Positions 18,745-27,401 of a stretch of DNA of 64,000 bases are shown piece by piece. This DNA comes from an uncultured Pseudomonadota bacterium (GTDB lineage: Bacteria > Pseudomonadota > Gammaproteobacteria > Steroidobacterales > Steroidobacteraceae). The stretch is from NCBI GenBank assembly GCA_903828595.1, contig CAIKMS010000033.1, positions 248,001-312,000 on the forward strand, in the 5' to 3' direction. Below the pieces are notes generated by a model. The model saw only the letters and a program-made list of their open reading frames with translations, made no database searches and was not told where the DNA came from. Position 1 is the stretch's first letter, and every line of letters starts with the position of its first letter. Both the position numbers and the translations under genes were made by a program.

Positions 18745-19215
18745 ATGATTGCCGTAAAGCTGGAGCCTGCTCGCATCCGTGATGCCGCCGCCATAGCTGC
18801 ATTGTCCAAACGCCTGGTTGAGCCAGGGGTAGCACCGGCCTGGACGCTCAGTCGGGTTGAGAGGGCGATTCGAAATCCAGACTGCCGGGTTTTGATCGCG
18901 CGAATTAATCAAGATCTGGTGGGCTTCGCATTACTGGAATTTGAAGATCTCGGCGCGCACCTCAACCTACTGGCTGTAAGTCCCAACCAGCAGCGTAAAG
19001 GCGTAGGCCGCCAGCTGATGCACGCACTGCAAGCTCATGCGCTTGAGCTGGGCGCCACACGAATGACCCTCGAGTGTCGTGCAAGTAACACGTCGGCGCT
19101 TCGCTTCTATGATAGCTTGGGTTACGAGCAAATCCGCATCCTGCCGCGGTATTACGAAGACCACGAGGAGGCCGTACGGCTGGAAAGGTCCCTACAGGAC
19201 AGCGTCACTAGTTAG
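18745..19215 (+). CDS. GNAT family N-acetyltransferase (RimI-like)
   Basis: This 156-residue GNAT protein has the acetyl-CoA pyrophosphate-binding motif A visible as 'LNLLAVSPNQQRKGVGRQLM' (residues 74-93). Motif B follows as 'NTSALRFYDSLGYEQI', with 'ILPRYYEDHEEAVRLERSL' at the end, as in RimI-type N-terminal acetyltransferases. The acceptor is not predictable from sequence. Its 3' end overlaps the convergent transaldolase-like gene by 8 bp. Confidence 0.82.
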   Translation: MIAVKLEPARIRDAAAIAALSKRLVEPGVAPAWTLSRVERAIRNPDCRVLIARINQDLVGFALLEFEDLGAHLNLLAVSPNQQRKGVGRQLMHALQAHALELGATRMTLECRASNTSALRFYDSLGYEQIRILPRYYEDHEEAVRLERSLQDSVTS

Positions 19216-20371
19216 GATTTAAAGGCGGAAGTCCAGCCGTTACCGCGGATGCCTTGCGCGAAATAGCGCTCAGCGTCGTACTCAAATCCTCTAGGTAACG
19301 ATCGTGCACTTCAGTCAGGATCTGTTTGGCCACTACCGGCAGGATCAATCCTTTCTCGGCGGCAGTATTAAGCACTTGATCGGCCTTCAGCGCGTCCATC
19401 ACAGGCTCAACCGGGCGGCTGTGTGCGGCGCGATAGCTATCCAAAAGTCCTATCGGCATTGCACAGACCGTATCACGCAGAACTAACTGATCGACGACCG
19501 GCATGATCGAATCAAGATCCTCACAGCCAGCCATCGCGAACACCAGCCTTTGAGGTCGCGCGCCGCGCGCTGCTAGAGCTTTCCATCGTCGTCCAGAGTG
19601 TAACTTGGCCCATTGTCGATACATCAAACAGCCGACGGACGCGGCTACCGAACCGGCAAAACGGGAGTTTTCCTCTGACGCACCGTCGGTGCCTTTGAGA
19701 GATCTGACTACAGCATGATAGAGATGACCCACCCCGATCGTGGCGACCGACCCAATCCCGCTGAGTTCGCCCGGACGGGTCTCTAACCCTAAAAAGTATG
19801 CCTCCACCACAGCAGCGTGTGTGTCGAGATCAGAAACTAAACCGGCTGAGGCATTGATTCCTTCCGCAATCAATGCACTGATCGCTTTCAACCCTGACGC
19901 AGAGGGCCAGACTTCCAGCATCAAATTGGGCTTATCTACGGTTTGCCACCAGCGGCTGGCCTGAGTGCAAATTTCTGGAGTCTCTAAGGTCAGACTGGCG
20001 TCGACCAGGCGACTGACATACCCTTCTCGCCGATCACTGCGTTCATAGATTTCTCGCAGCTGGTCAGCGGCGGATCCAACATCCTCCGAAACCAATTGCT
20101 CTAACAACGGTTCAGGCCGGGTAGATCCCAAACGCACGCCTTCTTCAACAGCTGCATCATACTGACCGGTCCAGGCTATAGCCTGGCAGAACGTGCTTGG
20201 GTTCGTTATCACGCCAATAATCCGATCGCGCTCCAGCCGAGTTCGCAGGGCGTTTTGCAGAAGCAGATCTCGCCGCAAATAATCGAGCCACAACCATTGA
20301 CCGGCGCGATGCTGCCGTGCCAAAGGACCGTCATCGGCTGGAGTCGGTGATTGTGGGCGACGTACCGTCAT
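19208..20371 (-). CDS. Transaldolase homologue lacking the catalytic lysine
   Basis: This 387-residue protein follows the long bacterial/mycobacterial transaldolase layout ('WLWLDYLRRDLL', 'GVITNPSTFCQAI', 'NLMLEVWPSASGLKAI', 'LIAEGINAS', 'ARPQRLVFA'). The Schiff-base lysine of 'IKIPAT' is Glu153 here ('LEVWPS'). The 'SFFVSRVD' phosphate-binding loop reads 'TIGVGHLYH', and 'ASTSTKNP' reads 'AMAGCEDL'. Several active-site positions have thus changed together while the frame stays open and the length normal, which suggests a pseudoenzyme with another role rather than a decaying gene. No other pentose-phosphate genes are adjacent. Confidence 0.75.
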   Translation of the reverse strand: MTVRRPQSPTPADDGPLARQHRAGQWLWLDYLRRDLLLQNALRTRLERDRIIGVITNPSTFCQAIAWTGQYDAAVEEGVRLGSTRPEPLLEQLVSEDVGSAADQLREIYERSDRREGYVSRLVDASLTLETPEICTQASRWWQTVDKPNLMLEVWPSASGLKAISALIAEGINASAGLVSDLDTHAAVVEAYFLGLETRPGELSGIGSVATIGVGHLYHAVVRSLKGTDGASEENSRFAGSVAASVGCLMYRQWAKLHSGRRWKALAARGARPQRLVFAMAGCEDLDSIMPVVDQLVLRDTVCAMPIGLLDSYRAAHSRPVEPVMDALKADQVLNTAAEKGLILPVVAKQILTEVHDRYLEDLSTTLSAISRKASAVTAGLPPLNPN

Positions 20372-20463
20372 GCCTTTAGTGTGCTACGAGCCGATCTCAA
20401 CGTCGACCCCATAGCGCAAAAACGCCTGCGCGCTATACTTCATTTAGGTCTCCCGAGGGTGCT

Positions 20464-21387
20464 ATGCAATCAGACTCTATGCTCACGCCGGATGTTCAAG
20501 CCGCGCTCGCACTATTAAGCACGCACCCGGAATTTCGTGTGCTCAGAAAATTGCAGCATCGCGACACTTTTTCACAATCAACACCGGCAGCCGCAGGCAC
20601 CGTCGTGATCCTCGACACCGAGACAACGGGACGCAGCTTAGATGAGGATCAGGTTATCGAGCTTGCTATGCTGCGCGTCGAATACGACGTCGCTACCGGG
20701 GAGGTCTTACGGGTTGTTGACAGTTATTCAGGCCTAGAGGACCCCGGTCGCCCCATTCCGGCGCAAGCCACAGCGATTAATGGGATCACCGATGAAATGG
20801 TGGCCGGGCATGCACTCGATGAGAGCCGCATCCGGGATTTTTTAGTCGGCTCGCCGCTTGTCATTGCTCACAACGCCCATTTTGATCGAACTTTTCTGGA
20901 GCTGCGATTGCCGTTCTTCGCAGACCTTTCTTGGGCCTGTTCCTATCAACAGGTGCCTTGGACCGAGGCTGGATTTGGTAGCGGTAAACTAGAGTTTCTC
21001 TGCTGGAGCAGCGGCTTTTACTATGATGCACATCGTGGCGGGGAGGACTGCAGGGCCCTGTTGGAGCTACTCAGTCACCCGCTACCCGGTCACAGTCAGT
21101 CCACGCTTGCGCTGTTGGTCAACCAAGCTCAGGAGAAGTCGTATCGCCTATGGGCTGTAGGGTCAGCGTTTGAGACGAAGGACAAGCTTAAAGCTCGCGG
21201 GTATCGGTGGGATGGCGAGAGGCGTTGTTGGAACATTAGCGTCAGCCGCGACGAGGCTAAGGCAGAAGCAGATTGGCTGAAAACGGAGATCTATGGTGGC
21301 CGCGCTCGAGAGATCGAGGTTGAAACACTAGACGCAACCAGCCGATTCTCGAACCGTTCCGGAGCCATCAGCAAACACACTTTATAA
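20464..21387 (+). CDS. DnaQ-like DEDDh 3'-5' exonuclease with C-terminal RW-motif domain
   Basis: This is a 307-residue protein. Exo I 'VILDTETTG' (about residues 49-57), Exo II 'IAHNAHFDRTFLE' and Exo III 'DAHRGGEDCRALLELL' give the DEDDh set of acidic residues and catalytic His. The C-terminal part (residues 220-285, 'LKARGYRWDGERRCWNISV') is a small domain seen after several exonuclease and helicase modules. It is likely a stand-alone proofreading-type or repair exonuclease, not the replicative epsilon subunit (no C-terminal clamp/alpha-binding tail recognised). The gene is convergent with the fumarylacetoacetase gene. Confidence 0.82.
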   Translation: MQSDSMLTPDVQAALALLSTHPEFRVLRKLQHRDTFSQSTPAAAGTVVILDTETTGRSLDEDQVIELAMLRVEYDVATGEVLRVVDSYSGLEDPGRPIPAQATAINGITDEMVAGHALDESRIRDFLVGSPLVIAHNAHFDRTFLELRLPFFADLSWACSYQQVPWTEAGFGSGKLEFLCWSSGFYYDAHRGGEDCRALLELLSHPLPGHSQSTLALLVNQAQEKSYRLWAVGSAFETKDKLKARGYRWDGERRCWNISVSRDEAKAEADWLKTEIYGGRAREIEVETLDATSRFSNRSGAISKHTL

Positions 21388-21431
21388 CGGCAGGCGCGGT
21401 GCGAACCGTAGAGCCAAGAGCGACACTACGT

Positions 21432-22430
21432 TTAGCTCCGGATGGATATTTCATCCGTCGCGCGCACCACGCGCTGATCAATCGCACCAAAGATGGTTTG
21501 CCCGTGACTATCTAACATTTCAATGCGAATTCGATCACCGAACTTAAGATAAGCCGTTCGCGGCGCCCCAAACTCCAGGATTTCCAGCATACGGCGCTCC
21601 GCCAAACACGCTGAACCACGTGATCGGTCGTAATTTGACACCGTCCCACTGCCAACGATAGTTCCAGCCCGTAATCGCCTGGTTTTCACGCAGTGCTCTA
21701 GCAGGCTTGGAAAATCGAAGGTCATATCGACTCCTGCATTAGGGCTACCCAGTAGTTCGTTATTAACATAATTCATTAGAGGTAATTGAACTCGACGACC
21801 GTCCCATGCCTCTCCCAACTCATCAACGGTCACGGCGACCGGAGAAAATGACGTTGCCGGTTTAGATTGATAAAAGCCAAACCCCTTCGCCAGTTCGGCA
21901 GGGATCAGCTCGCGCAAGCTCCAGTCATTAACCAACATCACTAAACGGATTGCTGACTGTGCTTGGACCTGTGCCGCCGTAGTTCCCATCCCGACATCAC
22001 CCGTAATCACCGCAATCTCAGCCTCTAGGTCGATGCCGCAAGCCTCACTGGGAAAGCCGATGTCACCGGTCGGACCCGTAAAGTCATCCGAACCGCCCTG
22101 GTAGACCAATGGATCGCTCCAATACGATTCGGGCAAAACCGCGCCACGCGCCTTGCGCACCAACTCCACATGATTGACGTAAGCAGAACCATCAACCCAC
22201 TGAAAAGCGCGCGGAAGTGGGGCAACGCAGTTCTGCACTGAGAAACCCTCTCCGACCCTAGGGTCTTCAAGCCGGCAGGACAGCGCTTGCAGGCCAGGCA
22301 AAACTTCGTCCCAATCATCAAGTGCTTGCTGAACTGTCAAAACGCAGTCCGACAGGAGATAGCGACTCAGATCGCGACTGACGACGGCTATACGCCCGTC
22401 ACGCCCTGCCTTAAGACTAGCGAGCTTCAT
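21432..22430 (-). CDS. Fumarylacetoacetate hydrolase
   Basis: This 332-residue FAH-family protein has the metal site visible around 'GIDLEAEIAVITGD' (acidic ligands), and 'LVMLVNDWSLRELIP', 'KPATSFSPVAVT' and 'GSGTVSNYD' are conserved FAH segments. In the tyrosine pathway it cleaves fumarylacetoacetate to fumarate and acetoacetate. It is the last gene of the minus-strand operon phhA-phhB-hpd-VOC-fah. The ATG at 22430 overlaps the end of the VOC gene by 14 bp. A longer form starting at 22526 would run deep into that gene and is rejected. Confidence 0.88.
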   Translation of the reverse strand: MKLASLKAGRDGRIAVVSRDLSRYLLSDCVLTVQQALDDWDEVLPGLQALSCRLEDPRVGEGFSVQNCVAPLPRAFQWVDGSAYVNHVELVRKARGAVLPESYWSDPLVYQGGSDDFTGPTGDIGFPSEACGIDLEAEIAVITGDVGMGTTAAQVQAQSAIRLVMLVNDWSLRELIPAELAKGFGFYQSKPATSFSPVAVTVDELGEAWDGRRVQLPLMNYVNNELLGSPNAGVDMTFDFPSLLEHCVKTRRLRAGTIVGSGTVSNYDRSRGSACLAERRMLEILEFGAPRTAYLKFGDRIRIEMLDSHGQTIFGAIDQRVVRATDEISIRS

Positions 22431-22974
22431 CGACTGCACCCTCTCCAAACTCCGCGGCGTGTAGCCATGCGGCGTGACGAGGGGCCTTCTTGGTCCGGGC
22501 CCACTCCTCCAGCATGAGCGGCGCAACTGCGCGAGCCCGTGCTTGCTGGTCAGGCGTCCCGGTGTTTACGGTAAGTTCCAGACGATGGCCGTTAGGATCA
22601 TGGAAGTAGATTGACTGGAATAGCCCGTGGTCCGTAGGCCCTAGCACTGACAAACCCGAAGCGACCAACCGATCACGCGCCGCCAACAGTTCGTCCATGG
22701 ATGCCATCTCAAAAGCAATATGCTGCACCCACGCCGGTGTATTCGGATCACGCCCCATCGGCGGACGATTGGGAAGTTCAAAAAACGCAATGACGTTACC
22801 CATGCCTGCATCTAAAAAGACATGCATATAAGGGTCATATTCTTTGGTAGAGGGTACTTGGTCTTCAGAGAATGCTGTCAAAAACTCCATGCCCAGTACA
22901 TCTCGGTAAAACTTGACGGTCTGCAGAGCATCCATGCATCGGTAGGCCACGTGATGAATTCGCGTTATCTTCAT
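22417..22974 (-). CDS. VOC-fold metal-dependent protein in the tyrosine catabolic operon
   Basis: This is a 185-residue vicinal-oxygen-chelate protein. Candidate metal ligands are His in 'ITRIHHVAYRC' (residue 7/8), His in 'AWVQHIAFEMAS' and Glu in 'NGHRLELTVNT'. The second repeat is atypically followed by a helical tail ('LMLEEWARTKKAP'). It sits between hpd and fumarylacetoacetase, where homogentisate dioxygenase would be expected. VOC proteins include extradiol dioxygenases, glyoxalases and isomerases, so ring cleavage of homogentisate or an isomerase step are both possible. The start at 22974 has GGAG seven bases upstream. Confidence 0.75.
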   Translation of the reverse strand: MKITRIHHVAYRCMDALQTVKFYRDVLGMEFLTAFSEDQVPSTKEYDPYMHVFLDAGMGNVIAFFELPNRPPMGRDPNTPAWVQHIAFEMASMDELLAARDRLVASGLSVLGPTDHGLFQSIYFHDPNGHRLELTVNTGTPDQQARARAVAPLMLEEWARTKKAPRHAAWLHAAEFGEGAVDEAR

Positions 22975-23009
22975 GAGGAGACTCCAGTTAATGCAATCGT
23001 TCTTGCGAA

Positions 23010-24050
23010 TCAAATAACACCACGCCGCTCCTGATCAAGTTCGATCGATTCGAAAAGCGCACGAAAATTTCCCTCACCGAACCCCTCATTGCCTTTGCGT
23101 TGAATAATCTCAAAGAAAATAGGACCGATGACATTTGTCGTGAATATTTGCAGCAAAATACCACTGTCCGCTCCGCCATCAATGAGGATACGCCGCTTTT
23201 GCAAATCCTCAATTTTCTCGTGGTGACCCGCTACACGCCGCTCTATCCCTTCGTAATACGTGTCGGGTGTCGTTAAGAACGAAACACCATTGGCCTTCAG
23301 TGCATCCACTGATGAGTAAATATCTTGCGAAGCCAGCGCGATATGCTGAATGCCTTCTCCGTGGTACTCACGCAGGTACTCTTCGATTTGGCTTTTATCG
23401 TCTTGGCTCTCATTGATCGGGATTCGTATTTTCCCGCAGGGGCTGGTCATTGCGCGGCTAATCAATCCCGTTTTTCGACCCTCGATATCAAAATACCGAA
23501 CTTCTCTAAAACCAAATAACTTTTCATAAAATGAAGCCCAAAGATCCATGTTTCCACGTTGGACGTTATGCGTCAGATGATCGATCAGCTCGAGGCCTGT
23601 GAGGGCTATGCCTGGGGTCGGCTCACTAGCTACAAAGTCAATGTCATAAATTGTATTTTTACCGTATCGATCCACCAGATAAATGAGACTGCCGCCGATC
23701 CCCTGGATACACGGAATATTGAGCTCCATGGGACCTGCGCTACTCGGTCCAGGTTTCGCGCCCAATGACAAGGCGCGTTGGTAAGCAAAGGCCGCATCTC
23801 GAACGCGAAATGCCATCGCGCATGCTGACGGCCCGTGGGCACGCGCAAACTTCTGAGCAAAACTATCGGGTTCTGCGTTAATAATAAAATTGATATCGGC
23901 CTGTCGGTGCAGCGTGACATTTTTTGAGCGATGCCGGGCGACCTCCGGAAAGCCCATTTGAGTAAATAAGCGCCGTAGCAGTTCGGGGTCCGGTGCGGTG
24001 TACTCGATAAACTCAAACCCATCGGTGCCCATGGGATTAATTTCATTCAT
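23010..24050 (-). CDS. hpd: 4-hydroxyphenylpyruvate dioxygenase
   Basis: This 346-residue enzyme converts 4-hydroxyphenylpyruvate to homogentisate. The Fe(II) ligands are visible: His in '[15 protein letters not shown]', His in '[13 protein letters not shown]' and Glu in '[19 protein letters not shown]', whose C-terminal context is diagnostic for HPPD. It overlaps the upstream pterin dehydratase gene by ATGA and is followed 35 bp later by the VOC gene. The ATG at 24050 has AGG nearby. Confidence 0.95.
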   Translation of the reverse strand: MNEINPMGTDGFEFIEYTAPDPELLRRLFTQMGFPEVARHRSKNVTLHRQADINFIINAEPDSFAQKFARAHGPSACAMAFRVRDAAFAYQRALSLGAKPGPSSAGPMELNIPCIQGIGGSLIYLVDRYGKNTIYDIDFVASEPTPGIALTGLELIDHLTHNVQRGNMDLWASFYEKLFGFREVRYFDIEGRKTGLISRAMTSPCGKIRIPINESQDDKSQIEEYLREYHGEGIQHIALASQDIYSSVDALKANGVSFLTTPDTYYEGIERRVAGHHEKIEDLQKRRILIDGGADSGILLQIFTTNVIGPIFFEIIQRKGNEGFGEGNFRALFESIELDQERRGVI

Positions 24051-24340
24051 AACAGGACCTGCGCTTTTGATTCGATAAATTCTGCCAATTGAAGATCCCG
24101 CGCGGTTATTCCACCGGCATCGTGAGTGGTCAGCCTGATATCAACCCGTCCGTAAACGTTAGTCCACTCCGGGTGATGGTCCAGCCGCTCAGCCGCCAAC
24201 GCGACTGCGGTCATAAACGAAAATGCATCCGTGAAGTGTGCAAACTCAAAGCGATGCGATAACGTCGTGCCAGCCGGATTGACGGTCCAAAGATTATGTA
24301 CAGCATTCCATTGCTGGATCTGTTCGGTGCTCAATACCAT
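24047..24340 (-). CDS. phhB: Pterin-4a-carbinolamine dehydratase
   Basis: This 97-residue DCoH-family protein has the diagnostic '[23 protein letters not shown]' motif carrying the catalytic histidines. It recycles the tetrahydropterin cofactor used by phenylalanine hydroxylase. Its position directly downstream of phhA (30 bp) and its overlap with hpd support the symbol. Confidence 0.93.
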   Translation of the reverse strand: MVLSTEQIQQWNAVHNLWTVNPAGTTLSHRFEFAHFTDAFSFMTAVALAAERLDHHPEWTNVYGRVDIRLTTHDAGGITARDLQLAEFIESKAQVLL

Positions 24341-24370
24341 GGCTACTCAGTCTCCTACGTTGACCGCGAA

Positions 24371-25210
24371 TTAAGAGATGTCGATATATCTGTCGCTGCT
24401 CAAGGCTTCTGTAGGCTCGAGCTCTGGAAGGTCGCGTAATTGCTCATATAAAGGCGCGAAATCTGTGTCCACCGTCTGACGTAACAGATCCTCAAAGCTA
24501 TCAATTACAAAATAATGAGGCTGGAGCGAATCAATCCGATAGCGCGTTCGCATTACGCGCCGCAGGTCAAAAGCAATGCGCGGTGGACTCGGGTCATCCA
24601 AGGCGTAACGCGACTCGCTATAGGACGAGACGATTCCGGCGCCAAACAACCGCAGCTGGTTGGCCTCACGGATAAGCCCGAACTCAACCGTGTGCCAGTA
24701 AAGACGGGCCAGTTGATCTATAGCGCCGAGGCGGACAGCCCGCTGGCCTCCCTGACCATAAGCCTGCATGTAGTCGGCATAGGCGGCATTGGCTAATAGC
24801 GGCACGTGCCCGAAGACATCGTGAAAAATATCTGGCTCTTCCAGGTAGTCCAGCTGGTCGGGGCGGCGGATAAACCGACCCGCAACAAACCGACGATTCG
24901 CTAAATGATCGAAGAAAACATCGTCGGGCACTAAACCCTGCACTGCCACCACCGACCACCCCGTCAATCGATGTAAGCGCTCGGATAATCGCTCAAGATC
25001 GGGAATGCCCGGCCGTTCAAGTCCCAACGTGGCCACTCCCGCCAAAAAAGATCCTGCCACCCGCCCGGGTAAAAGCTCCATCTGCCGTGCGAAAAGCGTG
25101 TCCCAAACTCTGTGCTCACTGGCCGTGTAATCCGCCCAACGCTGCGGAATCGTCCATGGCCCTGACGGATCTAGAGCCGGACTACCAAGCCATGATTTAG
25201 GAATACTCAT
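24371..25210 (-). CDS. phhA: Phenylalanine 4-monooxygenase
   Basis: This 279-residue pterin-dependent aromatic amino acid hydroxylase has iron ligands in 'DIFHDVFGHVPLL' (two His) and 'YWHTVEFGLI' (Glu). 'LDDPSPPRIAFDLRRVMRTRYRIDSLQPHYFVIDSFEDL' is typical of the short bacterial form. It converts Phe to Tyr, which feeds hpd after transamination (no aminotransferase gene is in the window). The ATG at 25210 is preferred to a TTG nine codons upstream; neither has a strong Shine-Dalgarno. It is divergent from the Lrp/AsnC regulator. Confidence 0.94.
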   Translation of the reverse strand: MSIPKSWLGSPALDPSGPWTIPQRWADYTASEHRVWDTLFARQMELLPGRVAGSFLAGVATLGLERPGIPDLERLSERLHRLTGWSVVAVQGLVPDDVFFDHLANRRFVAGRFIRRPDQLDYLEEPDIFHDVFGHVPLLANAAYADYMQAYGQGGQRAVRLGAIDQLARLYWHTVEFGLIREANQLRLFGAGIVSSYSESRYALDDPSPPRIAFDLRRVMRTRYRIDSLQPHYFVIDSFEDLLRQTVDTDFAPLYEQLRDLPELEPTEALSSDRYIDIS

Positions 25211-25272
25211 GAAAAATAGTTTATCCGCATAGGACAATTTATTCGTTTCAATACTCTGCTATTGTGTTAAGA

Positions 25273-25288
25273 ATTGAATCTATTCAAT
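25273..25288. promoter_or_regulatory. Palindromic operator candidate between phhA and the Lrp-type gene
   Basis: ATTGAATCTATTCAAT is a 16-bp inverted repeat (7-base arms around CT) in the 94-bp AT-rich gap between the two divergent genes, 17 bp before the regulator start. Lrp/AsnC proteins typically bind such AT-rich palindromes, so it is the likely site for control of both genes. This is inferred from position. Confidence 0.5.
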
Positions 25289-25304
25289 CATAAGATTTTT
25301 AAAA

Positions 25305-25775
25305 ATGAAAAATTCTAATCAACCTGATGATATTGACCGGCGATTACTGCGATTACTGCAGACTGATGCCGGCCTGAGTCAGTCGGAAATAGCGGAGCGC
25401 ACCGGATTGTCTACGGCCTCCTGCTGGAGGCGAGTCCAATCTCTGGAAAGTCAGGGGGTACTCGGCAAAACCGTGCGCTTAGTCAATCCCCAGAGCGTTG
25501 AGTGCGATGTCAACGTGCTCTGTAACGTTCGAATGAAATCGCACGCGGCAGGTGACCGGCAGAAGTTTGAGGAGTTCGTCGCAGGATGTACTGCCGTGAT
25601 GGAGTGTTACTCCTTATGCGGCGAGTGGGACTACTTGTTGCGAATTGTGGTCTCAGGCGTTCCGGCCTACGAGCACTTATTAATGCGCGAGATACTTGCG
25701 CACCCGTCGGTAGCCACGGCAGCATCGCACTTTGCCTTAAGCCAAATCAAATACACCACGGCCCTGCCAATTTGA
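25305..25775 (+). CDS. Lrp/AsnC family transcriptional regulator
   Basis: This 156-residue regulator has an N-terminal HTH ('DIDRRLLRLLQTDAGLSQSEIAERTGLSTASCWRRVQSLESQGVL', residues 8-53) and a C-terminal RAM ligand-binding domain ('VMECYSLCGEWDYLLRIVV', residues 104-122). Being divergent from phhA, it probably responds to Phe or Tyr and controls the catabolic operon. The usual proteobacterial regulator of this pathway is the sigma54-dependent PhhR, so an Lrp-type switch is an alternative arrangement. Confidence 0.9.
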   Translation: MKNSNQPDDIDRRLLRLLQTDAGLSQSEIAERTGLSTASCWRRVQSLESQGVLGKTVRLVNPQSVECDVNVLCNVRMKSHAAGDRQKFEEFVAGCTAVMECYSLCGEWDYLLRIVVSGVPAYEHLLMREILAHPSVATAASHFALSQIKYTTALPI

Positions 25776-25855
25776 GGGTGGGCTATAGGTCACCGCTCAA
25801 CCCTCGGTAAACACCGACGTCAACAGCCGCGCACACCCGAGCAGGCCTAACGCGT

Positions 25856-26707
25856 TTACAAGGGTTCCACATCGTGAAATTTACTGTAATCGAATTGGTC
25901 CAACCCCTCTTGAGTCATTGAAATGATGTCCCGAAAGGTGTGGTTCCAGTGAATAGACTTCGCCGAATACGCATGGCGCGCCATTAATTCCTGCCCGGTC
26001 GTCTCATCAGTACCACTCAGAGTCAGATTAATAATCGCTCCGGCCGACTCCAATGACTCTGCGGTCGCGCCAAAGAGCGGGCTTTTTTCATCAATGATGT
26101 GCATCAAGTTCCATCCAAAAACAAACAAGGGATGCTCACTGCGCATCAAAATCAAATCATCTATTTGCCGAAGCCGGTAGCCCTCTACGGTAACGGTGCT
26201 ACGGATCAGTCTTAAGCGGGCTGATGCCTCCATAATGATGTTCTGCCGCGCATTCGCAGCGCGGAACATCAGAACCGGCTTACCATGCATCGGCCTTATC
26301 ACTCCAACACGAGAAAATAAAAAGCGCGCTGTTGGTCGGGAGAATCGCGCAAACATGACACCGGTGACCAGAGCCATGCTCATCATGCCTACAAAAATCT
26401 CCACCGAAGCGACGGTATGTCCTAACAAGGACTCAGGGTGCATGTCGCCGTAGCCGACCGTGGCTAAAGTTTCCACGCTAAAGAAAAATGCACCCGCAAA
26501 TCCGGTCGGATTTAAATTTGCGATGCCGCCGGGAATTGCGGTGTAGATTGTTGCAAAGATGAAATTAAAAACCAGAAAAGCAATCGCTAAACTAATAAAC
26601 AGTACCGGCCAACTCACCGTCATGCAGTAGTGAAAAAGATCCTGCCAGACACGACGGTGTAAGCCCGTAGTCAGAATCTCACGGTCGTTAAAACGGATGC
26701 GACGCAT
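25856..26707 (-). CDS. Inward-rectifier type potassium channel (KirBac family)
   Basis: This is a 283-residue channel with two membrane helices flanking the selectivity filter 'TVGYGD' (about residues 83-88). A C-terminal immunoglobulin-like Kir domain follows ('GKPVLMFRAANARQNIIMEASARL', 'HPLFVFGWNLMHIIDEKSPL', 'TTGQELMARHAY'). This architecture defines KirBac proteins. The ATG at 26707 places 'RRIRFNDREILTTG' at the start, as is usual for the family. A TTG at 26761 would add an acidic 18-residue leader. The gene is transcribed alone. Confidence 0.9.
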   Translation of the reverse strand: MRRIRFNDREILTTGLHRRVWQDLFHYCMTVSWPVLFISLAIAFLVFNFIFATIYTAIPGGIANLNPTGFAGAFFFSVETLATVGYGDMHPESLLGHTVASVEIFVGMMSMALVTGVMFARFSRPTARFLFSRVGVIRPMHGKPVLMFRAANARQNIIMEASARLRLIRSTVTVEGYRLRQIDDLILMRSEHPLFVFGWNLMHIIDEKSPLFGATAESLESAGAIINLTLSGTDETTGQELMARHAYSAKSIHWNHTFRDIISMTQEGLDQFDYSKFHDVEPL

Positions 26708-26807
26708 GTTATGACCCCACTGACTGTCAGATGAATCGGCCTCTTCAGTATACTCACCCAATTAAACTGCCACGCCGGTATGTATTGTGGGCCTGCACGA
26801 AGGAGCT

Positions 26808-27401
26808 ATGGTGATCAACTTCTCAGCAGCCTGTGAACGTAACCAAGATGCCATCCTGCAGCAATTAGTCATTTACCTGGCCACGGCCGAGTCGGTGCTG
26901 GAACTGGGCGCCGGCACGGGCCAACATGCCGTGCACTTCGCTCGCCATCTGGGCTATTTGCAGTGGCAACCCAGCGAGCGGTTGGCGTTGCTGCCCAGCC
27001 TGCAAGCGCGGCTTACCCGTGATGCCACGCCAAATCTCAAACCCGCCATCCCTTTAGACGTTACCGATGACCGATGGCCTGCCGGTCCTTACGATGCGGT
27101 TTTCACGGCCAATACCCTACACATCATGAGCTGGTCTGCCGTTACGCATACCTTTACGGGCGTTGCGCGATTACTCAGGGTCAACAACGTATTTTGTTGC
27201 TACGGCCCGTTTCGGCGGCACGGATTAACAGCCCCGAGCAACGAGTCTTTTGATCGTGATCTGAGATATGCCGATCCTGAGAGCGGCCTTCGGGACATTG
27301 ACGATCTCGAGTCCTTGGCACGTAACGTGAGTCTCGAGCTTAGCGCCGACATCCTTTTGCCGGCCAATAATCAACTGCTGGTGTGGCGTCGTACAGGCTA
27401 A
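26808..27401 (+). CDS. DUF938 SAM-dependent methyltransferase-like protein
   Basis: This 197-residue protein begins 'INFSAACERNQDAIL', the DUF938 signature, with motif I 'VLELGAGTGQHAVHFA' and 'DAVFTANTLHIMSW'. The function is unknown and a methyltransferase fold is inferred. ATG 26808 and GTG 26811 are both possible; AAGGAG sits two or five bases upstream. Its stop codon overlaps the stop of the convergent coupling-protein gene, so it forms the exact left edge of the plasmid-like segment. Confidence 0.85.
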   Translation: MVINFSAACERNQDAILQQLVIYLATAESVLELGAGTGQHAVHFARHLGYLQWQPSERLALLPSLQARLTRDATPNLKPAIPLDVTDDRWPAGPYDAVFTANTLHIMSWSAVTHTFTGVARLLRVNNVFCCYGPFRRHGLTAPSNESFDRDLRYADPESGLRDIDDLESLARNVSLELSADILLPANNQLLVWRRTG

